A DNA stretch of 64,000 nt from Molanna angustata (lineage: Eukaryota > Arthropoda > Insecta > Trichoptera > Molannidae). The notes under the pieces were generated by a model. It did not search any database, was not told the DNA's origin, and was given only the letters and a program-made list of their open reading frames with translations. A program made the position numbers and the translations under genes. Position 1 is the stretch's first letter. Every line of letters begins with the position of its first letter. Positions 1 through 11,582 of the stretch are shown in pieces. The DNA lies in the NCBI GenBank assembly GCA_963576475.1, contig OY754987.1, forward strand, positions 8,984,666 through 9,048,665, given 5' to 3'.

Positions 1-1441
1 TTGTAATACTGAAATTCTTTTCGCTTGAAAATAATGAATTTTTTACTACAGCCATCTATGGGTGAAATTATGAACAACAATCTTATTATTTTTTATTTAT
101 TTTGTTGTAACGCCATCTATTGAGAGAATTGGTTTTTTGTAAATAATGAAAGCTACAATTCTTATATGTGAGGTGACAATGCATTTTTCGCATAGAAGTC
201 ACCCCTGATTTGCGCCAGACTTTTAAGGTCATTTTTGTCTTATTTACCTACTTGTACCAATGTGTAAGTAATCGAATATATTTTTATTATTGCATATGCG
301 CAAACATTGGATTTTTTTCCCTGTCGGGAGTCAAAGATATTTTTTAACAGATTATTAATTATCTCAATAGAGACGAAATTGGAATATTTATTGTAGGAGA
401 ACCGGGAAATCAAGGCACCTACAGGGCTTACGACCTGTCATCGGCTGGTTTACGTGATCACTTTATGCGCTTGCGCAACGTTCACCAATTATGCCTTTTT
501 AATGAGATCCCTATCAATTCAATTTTGAAACTTCTATATATTGTAATACTGAAATTCTTTTCGCTTGAAAATAATGAATTTTTTACCACAGCCATCTATG
601 GGTGAAATTATGAACAACAATCTTATTATTTTTTATTTATTTTGTTGTAACGCCATCTATTGAGAGAATTGGTTTTTTGTAAATAATGAAAGCTACAATT
701 CTTATATGTGAGGTGACAATGCATTTTTCGCATAGAAGTCACCCCTGATTTGCGCCAGACTTTTAAGGTCATTTTTGTCTTATTTACCTACTTGTACCAA
801 TGTGTAAGTAATCGAATATATTTTTATTATTGCATATGCGCAAACATTGGATTTTTTTCCCTGTCGGGAGTCAAAGATATTTTTTGACAGATTATTAATT
901 ATCTCAATAGAGACGAAATTGGAATATTTATTGTAGGAGAACCGGGAAATCAAGGCACCTACAGGGCTTACGACCTGTCATCGGCTGGTTTACGTGATCA
1001 CTTTATGCGCTTGCGCAACGTTCACCAATTATGCCTTTTTAATGAGATCCCTATCAATTCAATTTTGAAACTTCTATATATTGTAATACTGAAATTCTTT
1101 TCGCTTGAAAATAAAGAATTTTTTACTACAGCCATCTATGGGTGTAATTATGAACAACAATCTTATTATTTTTTATTTATTTTGTTGTAACGCCATCTAT
1201 TGAGAGTATTGGTTTTTTGTAAATAATGAAAGCTACAATTCTTATATGTGAGGTGACAATGCATTTTTCACATAGAAGTCACCCCTGAATTGCGCCAGAC
1301 TTATAAGGTCATTTTTGTCTTATTTACCTACTTGTACCAATGTGTAAGTAATCGAATATATTTTTATTATTGCATATGCGCAAACATTGGATTTTTTTCC
1401 CTGTCGGGAGTCAAAGATATTTTTTAACAGATTATTAATTA
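1..1441. repeat. 540-bp tandem repeat, about 2.7 copies
   Basis: The same sequence starts at 1, 541 and 1081 (TTGTAATACTGAAATTC) and differs at only a few bases per copy, so the period is 540 bp. The third copy breaks off at about 1441, where an inverted segment begins. Each unit holds a short dyad TGCGCTTGCGCA in its middle third. A diverged single piece of the unit recurs at 27313-27450, so the unit comes from a dispersed repeat. No coding potential is convincing; the 61-codon frame at 1005 is incidental. Family not recognised. Confidence 0.95.
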
Positions 1442-1764
1442 TCTCTCAATAGATGGCGTTACAACAAAATAAATAAAAAATAATAAGATTGTTGTTCATA
1501 ATTTCACCCATAGATGGCTGTAGTAAAAAATTCATTATTTTCAAGCGAAAAGAATTTCAGTATTACAATATATAGAAGTTTCAAAATTGAATTGATAGGG
1601 ATCTCATTAAAAATGCATAATTGGTGAACGTTGCGCAAGCGCATAAAGTGATCACGTAAACCAGCCGATGACAGGTCGTAAGCCCTGTAGGTGCCTTGAT
1701 TTCCCGGTTCTCCTACAATAAATATTCCAATTTCGTCTCTATTGAGATAATTAATAATCTGTTA
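1442..1764 (-). repeat. Inverted segment of the 540-bp repeat
   Basis: This stretch is the reverse complement of unit positions from about 361 through the unit junction to about 668. Because it spans a junction, the tandem arrangement existed before the inverted copy formed. Its right end (GAGATAATTAATAATCTG) mirrors the sequence at 1420-1441, giving a palindromic outline. Confidence 0.9.
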
Positions 1765-1770
1765 AAAAAA

Positions 1771-2222
1771 TATATATAACTTTTTAAATATGTTCTGTAT
1801 ATATTCTTGTAGGAAAATAATAAGCATACCTCGATTTTTGACATTTATCTTAAATTTCTAAAAAACTATAAGGTATAGAGCATTCTATTTTTTTTATAAA
1901 TTAAAGAAGATCAAAATATCTGGAAAAATACGATGTAACGTTGCATTAATACACCAGGTTAAGTTAATAAACAAAAAAACTTTTATTTCGCAATGGCGCT
2001 GAATGGAAAATAAATATTTTTTAGGTTTATTTACTAAACCTGCAGCATTAATGCAACGTCACATCATATTTTTCTACATATTTTTGTCTTCTTTAATATA
2101 AAAAAAATATGTTGAACTACGCCTTATATTTTATTAAAAATATAAGATAAACGTTGAAAATCGGGGTATGCCATCATTTTTCTACAAGAATTTATACAGA
2201 ACATCAAAAATTAAAGATATAT
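1771..2222. mobile_element. Fold-back (long inverted repeat) element
   Basis: The left arm begins ATGTTCTGTATATATTC at 1790 and the right arm ends GAATTTATACAGAACAT at 2204. Inner blocks also pair, for example GATGTAACGTTGCATTAA at about 1931 with TTAATGCAACGTCACATC at about 2048. Arms are roughly 200 bp and imperfect, with a short centre near 2000. No ORF. This is the layout of a non-autonomous fold-back element or MITE; a target duplication was not clear. Confidence 0.75.
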
Positions 2223-2746
2223 TTTTCTTTATTTATACCCAAACTATCTAAATTATTTTTTTCAAAACGATTTGATAAGAAATAATGATGGTATAACAAA
2301 TTGAAAAATAGGTACGTTGGCAGCAGTCCCCCCCTTAACACTAACTCTACATAGAATAGAGATATACCACCTACCTACCTTCGTGTAAGATCTTATTTTT
2401 TTTATAATATATAATGTTTCAAAAATTAAAATAAATCAGAAAATATCTATGTTGATTATCGATTTGCTGATAAAGCATTGCTGGTAAAGCTGACTGTGTA
2501 AATTTCTCAAACACCAAAATGTATGCTAAAGAAAGTGACATAGATATACATATATTATAATAGAACAGCGACACTATCAAGTGGATTCGGAATAAGACAA
2601 AGTATTAAATTTGTTGTAAAGGAAGAAGACACCCATTAAATTATTATTATTATTTGTCCAAGTGTAAAATTTTCATTGTGCCCCGAAACTTTAAGTTTAT
2701 ACCCGAATAAACATAACCTAAAAGCTTTACCGAACAAAAGTTTAAG
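2223..2746. other. Unassigned AT-rich sequence
   Basis: No ORF, repeat match within the window, or RNA gene seen. A short ATT run lies at about 2640. Confidence 0.5.
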
Positions 2747-2895
2747 ACGACAAAAAGCTCTCTGTTTCTTACTTCAAACAATCCCTGGCCTGTGTCTTTT
2801 AGATAGCTAAGTACTTCTAGTTGCATGCCGTGAAATATTCACGGAATTAAAGCAAATTTATACATTAATTTATATTAAACTAGTTGCATGTAACA
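2747..2895 (+). repeat. Dispersed ~130-bp repeat, copy 1 of 4
   Basis: Shares blocks with copies at 5305, 5475 and 5880: ACAAAAAGCTCT, CCCTGGCCTGTGT, TAGCTAAGTACT and CCGTGAAATATTCACGG. The last block folds as a 7-bp stem (CCGTGAA/TTCACGG) with an ATA loop. Origin unknown; no coding. Confidence 0.8.
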
Positions 2896-3261
2896 CATGA
2901 GATCCAACTGTCGATAGCGGTAGTATGTATAGTTGAAAAATAAGTACCAAACTGTAAACCCATAAATACAAATTATTGAATATTTTAAGATATTTTGTTT
3001 TCTATACTACACATATAGGTATGTATGTCAAGATAGGATAGTGTGGAGGTCAGTCCTTTTTTCCTACCCAGAATATGAAAACAGCATGATGGTACATATT
3101 TATGTATGTTTGGAGATGAAGTATTAAGTCTTCATAGATATTGTGTATAGGCGACTGCCATACAAATTGTATGAAGCGATGTCGTCACTATATTGAATTT
3201 TTATAAAAATTGCTAAAAAAAGTTAAGAAACACTATTATAATGGTAATGTTTTTTATATGT
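2896..3261. other. Unassigned sequence
   Basis: AT-rich, no supported feature. Confidence 0.45.
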
Positions 3262-3783
3262 TGAATATATTGTTAGTAAGGCACTTAAACTCTTGGGTTT
3301 CTTGATTAGGATATGTAAGCCATTTCACTCGATTGAAACGCTTAGAACAGTTTATTTATCTTATATTAATGTCGAGTTGAGTACGCGAGCACAGTGTGGA
3401 ATCCTCAATATAATATATATGTCGATCAAATAGAGCGTGTTCAAAAGAAGTTTGTGAAACACCTCGATTACAGATCACACACTTACTCCCCGGACTACTC
3501 ATCTCGCTGTGTTAAGTATTCTCCACCCACCTTACAGAAAAGACGCACAATAAGAGACATGATGTTTTTATACAATATATTGAATAATCGCGTCGATACT
3601 CCAAAATTATGAGAAAACATTAATCTCAGAGTTCCTGCACGTTTGACAAGGAGTGACCGTTTCAGTATGCCTGTTGTACGAACAAACTACGCAGGGAATG
3701 CATTTATTTATAGATCATGTAATCAGTTTGATTCAAAGTTTGGCCCACCGGCCATTTTTAGGAAGATGTTGAGGCATTCGTAA
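3262..3783 (+). pseudogene. LINE reverse transcriptase C-terminal remnant
   Basis: Conceptual translation gives the post-RT region typical of insect non-LTR retrotransposons: SKALKLLGFLIR at 3271, then after a frameshift near 3368 VEYASTVWNPQYNIYVDQIE, VQKKFVKHL and RRTIRDMMFLYNILNN. An in-frame TGA at 3610 interrupts it; beyond that RVPARLTRSDRFSMPVVRTN continues to TAA at 3781. The copy is 5'-truncated and dead. A 3' UTR follows to an A-rich tail at about 4021-4070 (AATAAATAAAATAAAA). The clade is Jockey/CR1-like by motif, not proven. Confidence 0.85.
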
Positions 3784-4070
3784 CGGTGATTTTCCTTTCC
3801 AAATTTTTCCCATTCCTATTCATAGTCCTGTCCTTATTTCCTGTTGTCCATTGTTTAATTAATTTTGACTGATCTTATTTTAATTGTTTTTTTTTATCTT
3901 TCTTTGTCTTTTTTGTTTTTCTTTCGTAAGATCTTAATTTAGTAATTGGTGTTACTATTTTGGTTTTTATGTTTAGTATTTAAATTTGAAATTATATGTA
4001 TATTTAAAAAAAAACTGTCTGTAACCTTAAATAAATAAAATAAAAAAAAAATAAAAAAATAGAAAATTAA

Positions 4071-4502
4071 ATTATCTAGTTGGGGTGTTTCGGCTTTTTC
4101 GATATTTTGTAAAACTTTGGAAATATTGGCAGTTAAACACATAAATTTAACATAAAAAAATATTATACTTTATAAAAAATGTTTAAGAAACCCAGGATTT
4201 TTTTGAAAAAAAAAATAGGAGATTTTGTGCTTGTCTAAGTTCGTACCAATTTTCAGCGTTTTAGGTTTTATGGTTTCTGAGATATATGGAAAAATAAATT
4301 CAAAATTCAAAAGTTCATAACCCCTGATTGAAACAAAAATTAAAAATTCTGAGTATAAAAGTTTTGTAGACCTATAACTATGTATTTATATATTTTAAAA
4401 TTTAAGGCTCAGCAAATTGATCGGATCAAAAGTTATAAGGGGGGGGGGGACACAGACACATGAAATGTTCTACTCCGAAGTCAGAGTAAATATGGAACAT
4501 AT
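4071..4502. other. Unassigned sequence with a dispersed repeat and poly-G run
   Basis: Positions 4340-4415 (TTCTGAGTATAAAAGTTTTG...) resemble 23445-23520, so this part is a dispersed repeat. A run of about ten G lies at 4439. No gene seen. Confidence 0.5.
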
Positions 4503-5130
4503 TTTATTTTTTTTTATTTATTTATTTATTATATAAAATACAATTACCTTAAATCTAGTAACAAAATTTTTTTTAATGCATTATAATATATTTAACTTAG
4601 GTTACATAATAGTTACCAGATATTATACTATTGTCATAAACTGCCTCACTAGGTAAAACCTGTTCTGATTATAGATGTCTTATTAGTTTTCAGTTTTGGT
4701 TAGTAACTATGAGAGTATTTTATGAGTTCAGGTGATTAATTTATTTTTAATATAGTCTCTGCCCTTTTTTTTAATCCAAATTTTAATGTCTCGCTTAAAT
4801 ATTTTCAAGTTACTGTTTTGTCTAAGTGTTAAAGGTAGTTCGTTGTATAATTTGACTCCAAAATACAGGAAATTTCTTTGTCCAAAAGTTGTCTTGAGTC
4901 TAGGTATTAGGAGTTTAGCCTGTTCGGTCTGTCTAGTTGGTCTAGATGTTTGCGTAGAGTCAAGTTTTTATATTTGTATGTACAAGCGTTCTTTGCATAT
5001 AATTGTGATATGTTTAGTATATTAAAGTCATTAAATAATGCGTCGGATGGAGTGCGGATTGGTACCTTGTAGATTATCTTTAAAACGGATTTTTGTAGTT
5101 TTATCAAAGGGTCCATTATAATATATGCTG
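4503..5130 (-). pseudogene. LINE 3' end, minus strand, 5'-truncated
   Basis: On the minus strand 5116-4907 reads MDPLIKLQKSVLKIIYK and TPSDALFNDFNILNISQLY, the conserved tail region of CR1/Jockey-type RT. A second frame downstream gives LYNELPLTLRQNSNLKIFK at about 4860-4790, so there is at least one frameshift. The T-rich run at 4503-4532 (TTTATTTATTTATT) is the element's A-rich 3' tail read on this strand. Only the last ~150 codons survive. Confidence 0.8.
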
Positions 5131-5290
5131 CGAAGCCTCTAAGTTGGTGTTTTTTACTTCAAAGTTGGAAAAACCGTGAAAAATATAGAGCCTGCATACA
5201 ATCTCGCGTATCCTGGCTTGAAACATTGCCGATATGTTAAAAGAACAAAGTTCTCTTAAACAAATCGACAGTTTGAATATTGAAAAAAAT
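5131..5290 (-). repeat. Dispersed repeat also present at 13985
   Basis: The reverse complement contains GTTTTTCCAACTTTGAAGT and a GATTTGTTTAAGAG block, both matching 13985-14095 on the plus strand. In both places this sequence directly abuts a LINE 3' fragment, so it may belong to the same LINE lineage. Unclassified. Confidence 0.5.
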
Positions 5291-5304
5291 TATAATACAA
5301 ATAC

Positions 5305-5445
5305 ACTATACGACAAAAAGCTCTGTGTTTCTTATTTCATACAAACCCTGGCATATGTATTTTAGATAGCTAATTAGGTACTACTCATTGATTCCCGTGA
5401 AATATTCACGGAGTTAAAACAAATTTAACATTCATTTATTTTAAA
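5305..5445 (+). repeat. Dispersed ~130-bp repeat, copy 2
   Basis: Begins ACGACAAAAAGCTCTGTG, contains ACAAACCCTGGCATATG and ends with the hairpin CCGTGAAATATTCACGG at about 5396-5412. Confidence 0.85.
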
Positions 5446-5474
5446 ATACTAAAAAAAAATAAAAATACTAAGAT

Positions 5475-5605
5475 ATTCTATATGACAAAAAGCTCTGTGT
5501 ATCTTATTTCATACAAACCCTGGCCTATGTATTTTATATAGCTAAGTACTACTAGTTGCATCCTGTGAAATATTCACGAAATAAAAATCATTTATATATT
5601 TATTT
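5475..5605 (+). repeat. Dispersed ~130-bp repeat, copy 3
   Basis: Direct repeat of copy 2 about 170 bp downstream. The hairpin has decayed to CTGTGAAATATTCACGA, keeping a 5-bp GTGAA/TTCAC stem. Confidence 0.85.
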
Positions 5606-5717
5606 AAATAAATTGAAGTTTTTCTTAATAAAAATGTATAATATATTACAAAAATCTCAATTTTTATTTTTTTTATAATTTTGTCAATACTGACGGTGTT
5701 GAATATGTAGAATTCCA

Positions 5718-5879
5718 TAATAATGGGTATTTTAAATCAAACAAATGATTTTCTCTACATATATATTTTTTCCTGAATCCAGGACGACCAGTTGATAAGA
5801 GCTGAAACGGTCGTCCTGGATCAGGAAAAAATATATATGTAGACCAAATCATTTGTTTGATTTAAAATACCCATTATTA
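5718..5879. mobile_element. Near-perfect 162-bp hairpin (MITE-like)
   Basis: Left arm TAATAATGGGTATTTTAAAT (5718) pairs with ATTTAAAATACCCATTATTA ending at 5879. The pairing continues inward through CAGGACGACC and GGTCGTCCTG, with a loop of about 18 nt near 5792-5809. Arms of ~72 bp differ by only a few bases, suggesting recent origin or palindrome maintenance. It lies between two copies of the ~130-bp repeat. Confidence 0.85.
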
Positions 5880-5995
5880 AAAATCTCAGTGTTTTTTTTA
5901 TTTTATACAAACCCTGGCCTGTTTATTTTGTGTAGCTAAGTGCAACTAGTTATATTCCATGAAATATTCACGGAATTGAAAATATTCATAATTTT
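5880..5995 (+). repeat. Dispersed ~130-bp repeat, copy 4
   Basis: Starts directly at the hairpin edge with AAAATCTCAGTG and retains ACAAACCCTGGCCTG and TGAAATATTCACGGAATT. Confidence 0.8.
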
Positions 5996-6079
5996 TTATT
6001 ACATTCAAATTTTCATAATTTGTTAGGTAGGTTCTCATCAACATGACGTGAAAAACAATGCGACATATTTTTTTTAAAT

Positions 6080-6190
6080 CATTGAAAATGTCTCGCTTCG
6101 TCTCATTCAAAATGTCTCGCTTTGTCTCATTCAAAATGTCTCGCTTTGTCTCATTGAAAATGTCTCGCTTTGTCTCATTCAAAATCTCTT
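6080..6190. repeat. 24-bp minisatellite, about 4.5 copies
   Basis: The unit AAAATGTCTCGCTTTGTCTC plus ATTC is repeated with single-base variants (CTTC/CTTT, ATTG/ATTC). As the unit is a multiple of three it is open on both strands (repeating SRFVSFKM, or ETKRDI on minus), but this is a consequence of the repeat rather than evidence of a gene. Confidence 0.95.
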
Positions 6191-7430
6191 TCCGTACTGT
6201 ATTTGTATCCTTCGTAGTTTTGGAAATTAATGATATGATGATTCATAGTTGTTATTCTCTCAGATATTCAAATGAGATCAAACTGAAAGAGGCGAGCACA
6301 TAAAATGAATTAATATTATTTTTGGAGAAATCAGAGAGTTTTAGTTTTGATTGATGCATTGCTCTTTCTAAACAAAGAACCATCAGTATTGTTATTCTTA
6401 AAAGCTTAGAGTTTTCGACCAGTCTCACTTTTGAAGGAATAAGTATGTAGGATGGAGACAAGTGATGGGTAAATGCAAAACCAAGAACGGAGTGGTCTTG
6501 GTTTTGTATAACCAGTCTTGTCGTTTGTTTTGCAAATCGTACATATCTTGCAACTTTTGATCTTTAAAATTCAGTTATAGTTTTATATCGACAGTGCGTA
6601 GTAAATTTCTTACTTTTTAATAAAAAAAACACTAACGCCGCTCAGAATTTGCCATTGTACCGATACCTAACCACATAATATAATAATTCGGAAAGGAACA
6701 GATCCGTGGACATATAATGTTTGTCCAGGACCCTTTTCAGGAGACACATTAGACAGGAATAATTCATTGTTTTGTTGCCAGCAGTGAGTACATGTAACAT
6801 GAAATCAAGGGTGGGCTGATTAAGTTACAATTACTTAATGTTTAACTTATTTATTTAACTGTTAAAAAATTTACTGTACGGTACCCATTTTTTTATAAAT
6901 TAAAAATATAAATTAAAATATTTTTATAAAGTTTTGCGAGACCGCAAGACTCGTGGTCTTGCAAAGCTTTGTTTTACACCCCCTGTTCTTGGCCATAGTA
7001 TTGCAAGTCTCGCAACACCAAGACTGCAAGACTATTTATTGCTCAACATTAATTGAGATACCTATGTAAGCAGAATTACTACTAAAGTTTTGAATTCTTC
7101 AGAAGTTAGTCATAAGTCACAGTACTGATTAAACATAAGTATAAGTATTTTGACTCCTCACTATCCCAGGATGATATAGTGGGGAGTTGTGAATTCGCAA
7201 TTTTTAAGGCTATATTTTATTTCTGATTATCAACTAATATCATACTGAGATTGAATTCTGAAAGTTTCATTACAATGTAGGTATCTGTGTGTGTGCTGTG
7301 TTTATTTTACTTTACCGGTTATAGACTAAAGTACCTACTAATTCAAGTTATCGTTAAATATAGTTAAATATCTATTACTCGATAAGATCCCAATAGATTT
7401 TAAAAGATATCTGATCAGTGCTTTTCATTT
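6191..7430. other. Unassigned sequence with short dyads
   Basis: No gene supported. Small inverted motifs around 6480-6500 (CCAAGAAC...GTCTTGG) and 6952-6971 (GCAAGACTCGTGGTCTTGC) suggest remnants of one short element, not classifiable. Confidence 0.45.
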
Positions 7431-7950
7431 TTTGACTGTTCTTCCCCCACCACCCGTTGTGCTTATGGGGACTAATAACGGCCCCTTGCAAAACTTTGAA
7501 AGAACACATAAAGAACATACGAAGAGTCCGGAGAACTCTAAAACCTTGCAGACAACTGCACTCAATGTACCAAAGAGAGCTTATCATGTTGAAACAACTG
7601 GCTCACTGTTCACTGATAGTGAAGATAATAGTGCACCGAATTTAAGACAGAAAGTCTTGAAAGCCCTAAAGTTGCTCTTCGTGGCTACAAGGTCCGCATG
7701 TGCAATGGCTCCAAAGAAATTCCCTCGGACATCGTCGTAGAGTTCTCGTCGGAAAGTTGACACGGAGAAGTTAGTGCATTCCCATAGGATATGCTCAGAA
7801 GTCTGTTCAGGGTTATCACAAAGCTGTCATGAGGACGAATCGGATAAGTGAAAACGAAAGAGATAACTTTTGAAGCTGCCGTGTCAGTAAGGAATTACGT
7901 GTTCCAATAATCGGGAACAATCCACGAGGAAAAATTTCGAGTTCTCACAT
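7430..7950 (-). pseudogene. LINE ORF2 C-terminal remnant, minus strand
   Basis: The minus strand reads HGSFKSYLFRFHLSDSSS, then a stop, then QLCDNPEQTSEHILWECTNF and FRRELYDDVRGNFFGAIAHA. The C..C..EH.L.EC pattern is the terminal zinc-knuckle-like motif of R1/Jockey-type LINE ORF2 proteins. At least one stop and one frameshift are present. The plus-strand frame at 7432-7740 is antisense to this and not a gene. Confidence 0.7.
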
Positions 7951-9100
7951 CGGGAATAAATAAAAATGTCAGTCTGCCCATGGAAGAAAACATTTATTTG
8001 ACTGTCAAATATAGCAAAGTCACCCCAAGCTCAAGAAACATAATAATTGATATTTTTATTTTGAAATTTCTAAAAGGGCACATCACCTGATAATAAACAA
8101 AATAGGTAGCAAGAAAGTCTTTGTTATAAACAATGTTTTTTTTTCATTTTAAGTAGATAATGTTTCATAAAAATATTTATTATTTTATGGAAAGCCATTT
8201 TACCTTTCTCTGTTACACGTATTGTAATATTAAACAAATTCTCATACTTAAAACATTATTTTCCGTTCAAATTCTCCATTGTCTGGTAGGTATATGTAGC
8301 TCGTTACACCTTTAACCTTTGACTTCATCATATTAAACTAAATACTACACAAAGAATTTACATATTAAATAAAATCTCAAGAAAGATGTTTTCGATTCGT
8401 TATATGGTAACATTTTTTTGTTGTTTCTTAAAAAATAATAATATATCGTTCAACTTTTATTTTCGTCGGGAAAAAAAATCTCGTAAGAAATTTGATAAAA
8501 CATTAAAATTAAGTTAAAGAAGTATTTCTTTTTTTTCTGCGCGTGCTACCGCTTTCTAGCTAAGATTTGCAATTATCAAAGAAATCTTTTTGCGTTTTGA
8601 AAGAGAGGTCTCTCTGGTGTAACGCGATGGAAAGTTATTATATTGGTTATTCTTATATTCAATTATTGCTAAAATATTGTTTCTTTATTCAATGTAGGCC
8701 AGCCTCACTGTTGGGCTTAGCCATTGTAACGTAAGCCCCTTTTTACCTATTAATTTTAGAATTAAATTTACACGTTGGGTTGATCCAATTCGAAAGATGA
8801 GGAAGTCCGGTAGCTCAGGCTGGAACAGTTGCTCTCATCTTCAAGGTTTGTAATATGTGGGTGGGGGTCAAATATCGGGGTCAATTAGAAGTCTCCAGTG
8901 TCATTTGAATTGCATATATTGTGAAGATAAAACATAATATGTAATGGATATTCAGACTTACATAAAACATTTAAGGTAATATGACAAGACAATCTGTAAA
9001 AATAATTAAACAAAGAAACACATCACAATTCACATTATAAATATGAGCATTGGTGGTTTACAATTTGTAATTGGTTGCGAGTTCTAAATTGTAATTGATA
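7951..9100. other. Unassigned AT-rich sequence
   Basis: No ORF, RNA gene or strong repeat recognised. Confidence 0.45.
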
Positions 9101-9116
9101 GCTCGCTGTGAGTAGG

Positions 9117-9655
9117 TATGAATGAATGAATATGTTTAAAGGTAAGCAATTTATCAAATGATCAAATTAATATCGGAGGTTTGACAAATGGTCTAGACCT
9201 CTAATTGTAAATTGAACGGCGTACCAAAGTGGTATGCATGAATGAATGAACGCATCAAGTTAAATCCAGGCAGAGTCATTGCAAATGTTAAATACATTAC
9301 ATTAATATATTTATAAATTGTCCTAGCACATCCTTAGCTGTGTCCATAAACATGGGCACGCCTAAATAGTAGACATGAATGAATGAACAGAAATTATATT
9401 TTGGCAGCAACATAAAATTCTTACCAAACGTTAAATTCAAAATAGGTAGTACAACACATGACTCAATTGGGTCTTTATACAATCATAATTGACATAGACA
9501 GTTAGTGGCCCAGAATGAATGAATCTAGTCAGGCTCATGAGAGGTGTCTTAACAAGTGTTGGTTTAATCAGGTAATAATTCAATATATAAACATAATAAA
9601 CCTTTGGTTAAATGCAGTTAACATAATCAGTTAGTAGGCCTGAATGAATGAATAA
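9117..9655. repeat. Degenerate ~130-bp tandem repeat marked by TGAATGAATGAA
   Basis: The motif TGAATGAATGAA recurs at about 9119, 9239, 9376, 9513 and 9641, spacings of 120 to 138 bp. Flanking words such as GGTATG, TAGTAGACA and GTTAGTGGCCC are partly shared (CAGTTAGTGGCC/CAGTTAGTAGGCC). Five old copies, strongly diverged. Function unknown. Confidence 0.7.
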
Positions 9656-11338
9656 CACTTAGGTATTTAAAATTATTCAACTTATGATTCAAAAATACAA
9701 TGAATTCATACAGGCAAACTTTATAAAAGAAACTTCAAGTTACTGCGAGGGTTGACCTTTGGTATAATTAGTTCACGGAGAAAATAACAGTTAAAAAAAA
9801 TAAAAGATCTGACCATTTCCGAAGAGTATGCGACAGAAAGAAACTTCATAGGATCCGGGTGTTTCAAAAGAGATGACGGGTGCCGACAAAGGGGGGCTCG
9901 TTGTGGAATAACAGACATCGAGGGTAGAGGTAACTCAGCTGTCTCGATCGGTTGGGGTGTCCTGAAGAGTCGGAGAAGGATGCCGTCAGGGGTTGACTCA
10001 CAAACATCCGCTTAGATCTCGTACAGGTGAGGGTAATCCAGAAAAGAACAGCTTCCAGCGAGCAGAGGTGGCTTGGATATAGCGAATCGAAAATATGGGC
10101 GCACTATTCCAATAGGTAGAGTCGGTGCCCAGAAAAGTCTTCACTATATTCAAACTGAAGGTAAGTAAAGTTCGGAGGATAGCTTAGCAAGAAGAAATAT
10201 AAGTCAATAGTCCAGTATATTCGAGTATAAATCACTCCTTTGGGTGTCAATACACAAACTATAGACACGTGTGCACAAGATATAGCATAACGGTCGTGTT
10301 GCAAGCCGAATTTGTATGTAACATGACGAAATCTTGACTTTGTGGTTAGGTAGGATTGCAGTTAGAATCGAAGGTAAAGAATGACGTCTTCAATAATTAC
10401 ATTTGAAAGGTCTGTATGGAGATAGCACTCACTGCATAATTAAGATAATTATAGCTCGTTTTGATTATTAAACAAGACACTTTGACGTTGCAACCGTTAG
10501 AGCTAGTACCCATTGAGGTTACATTTTTATTGAACACGTAAAAGTCACTGAGGAAAGGCCTGAGTATCACTATCACAATGTTTTAGTCACAGATACTTAA
10601 TTAATAACCGGCTTTGTGCTCGTAAGCAAGTATATTCGTATAAAAACATTTTTTGAGAGCGTAAAAACAACTTGGCCGTTGAGATTGACTTGCAAGGAAG
10701 CAAGATGGCTGACAGATTGATTGTTCTAGAAACTTCTGAAGAGCGGGGGGAAAAAATACCAAAAGCCGACAGCCACCGCAGAGAGGTAGGTACTGCCATC
10801 TCTTAGCGGCCGAGGGAAATAATATGAGATAAAATGAATCGAAAGATTTAGCGGGGAATACGAATGCTTTGAACCAAGAGTTGAACGTATTAAATTAAGA
10901 AGTAGCGTATTCATTATTTAAATTGATAACGCTACACTGGCTTTTGTTTTACCGCAAGCAAAATTCTTCTAGCAAAACTTTCAGTCTCTATAATAATATG
11001 TTAAAGCTGGAGGTATAAATGAAGCTAAACTATTCACTTTATGAATGTTCAGAGTCGCTTCTTATCTTTTTAAAGGGTTATTTACGGACTCCATATTGAA
11101 TATTTTTTTTGAAAAGTATATACTCAATTTTATACAAGAAACGACAATTTCAAGCTTTTTATGAAACAATTTAATTGGCTCCCCTTTTTACAAGATCTTT
11201 TCGCGGTCGTTAAAGAAGTTTTATCCAAGAAAATGGACCAAGAGGATTTTCAAGCAACAGGAGGATCACCTATATTCGCCACCCGGATCCCACTAGTGTT
11301 TGCATGTCTTGATGTGCGCATGTCGCTCCTATCATGGG
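9656..11338. other. Unassigned, comparatively GC-balanced sequence
   Basis: Less AT-rich than its surroundings, especially 9840-10300. Open frames reach only 60-70 codons (10587-10799 and 9721-9918 minus, 11161-11370 plus) with no recognisable family, no start context and no splice evidence. It could be remnant retroelement or former host sequence. Confidence 0.4.
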
Positions 11339-11582
11339 ACATGACAGCAGGTGTATGCTTTTCTGTCTAGCGCCACACCAGCAGATGTCTTCTCTGTTAC
11401 CCCATTTCTCGAAGTCACTGTAACAGCAGAAGGGTCAGTTTGCTGTTTGCTCCGTTCGACTTCGGCTGCAACACGCCGTCTGATCATAGATGGGGTAATG
11501 TCCACAATTAGGTAGGGTTTTTTAGTGGGGGTCGGTTTTAGGCAACCAGATATTAATCTGGCTGTTTCACTGACTGATAATT
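11339..11582 (-). pseudogene. LINE RT terminal fragment, minus strand
   Basis: The minus strand from 11580 reads LSVSETARLISGCLKPTP, then DITPSMIRRRVAAEVERSKQ. This matches the pattern GC(L/M)(R/K)PTP ... I.P..IRR..A...E..KQ near the RT end of several insect LINEs. The open stretch is about 75 codons without start; stops follow. Confidence 0.6.

Noticed and set aside
4439..4450. G-quadruplex
   Set aside because: A single G run without the four spaced runs needed within one strand.
6058..6303. Repeat protein with SRFVSFKM units
   Set aside because: A 24-bp minisatellite is open in several frames by construction; no start, signal or homolog visible.
7432..7740. 102-codon plus-strand gene
   Set aside because: It is antisense to a recognisable LINE ORF2 remnant on the minus strand.
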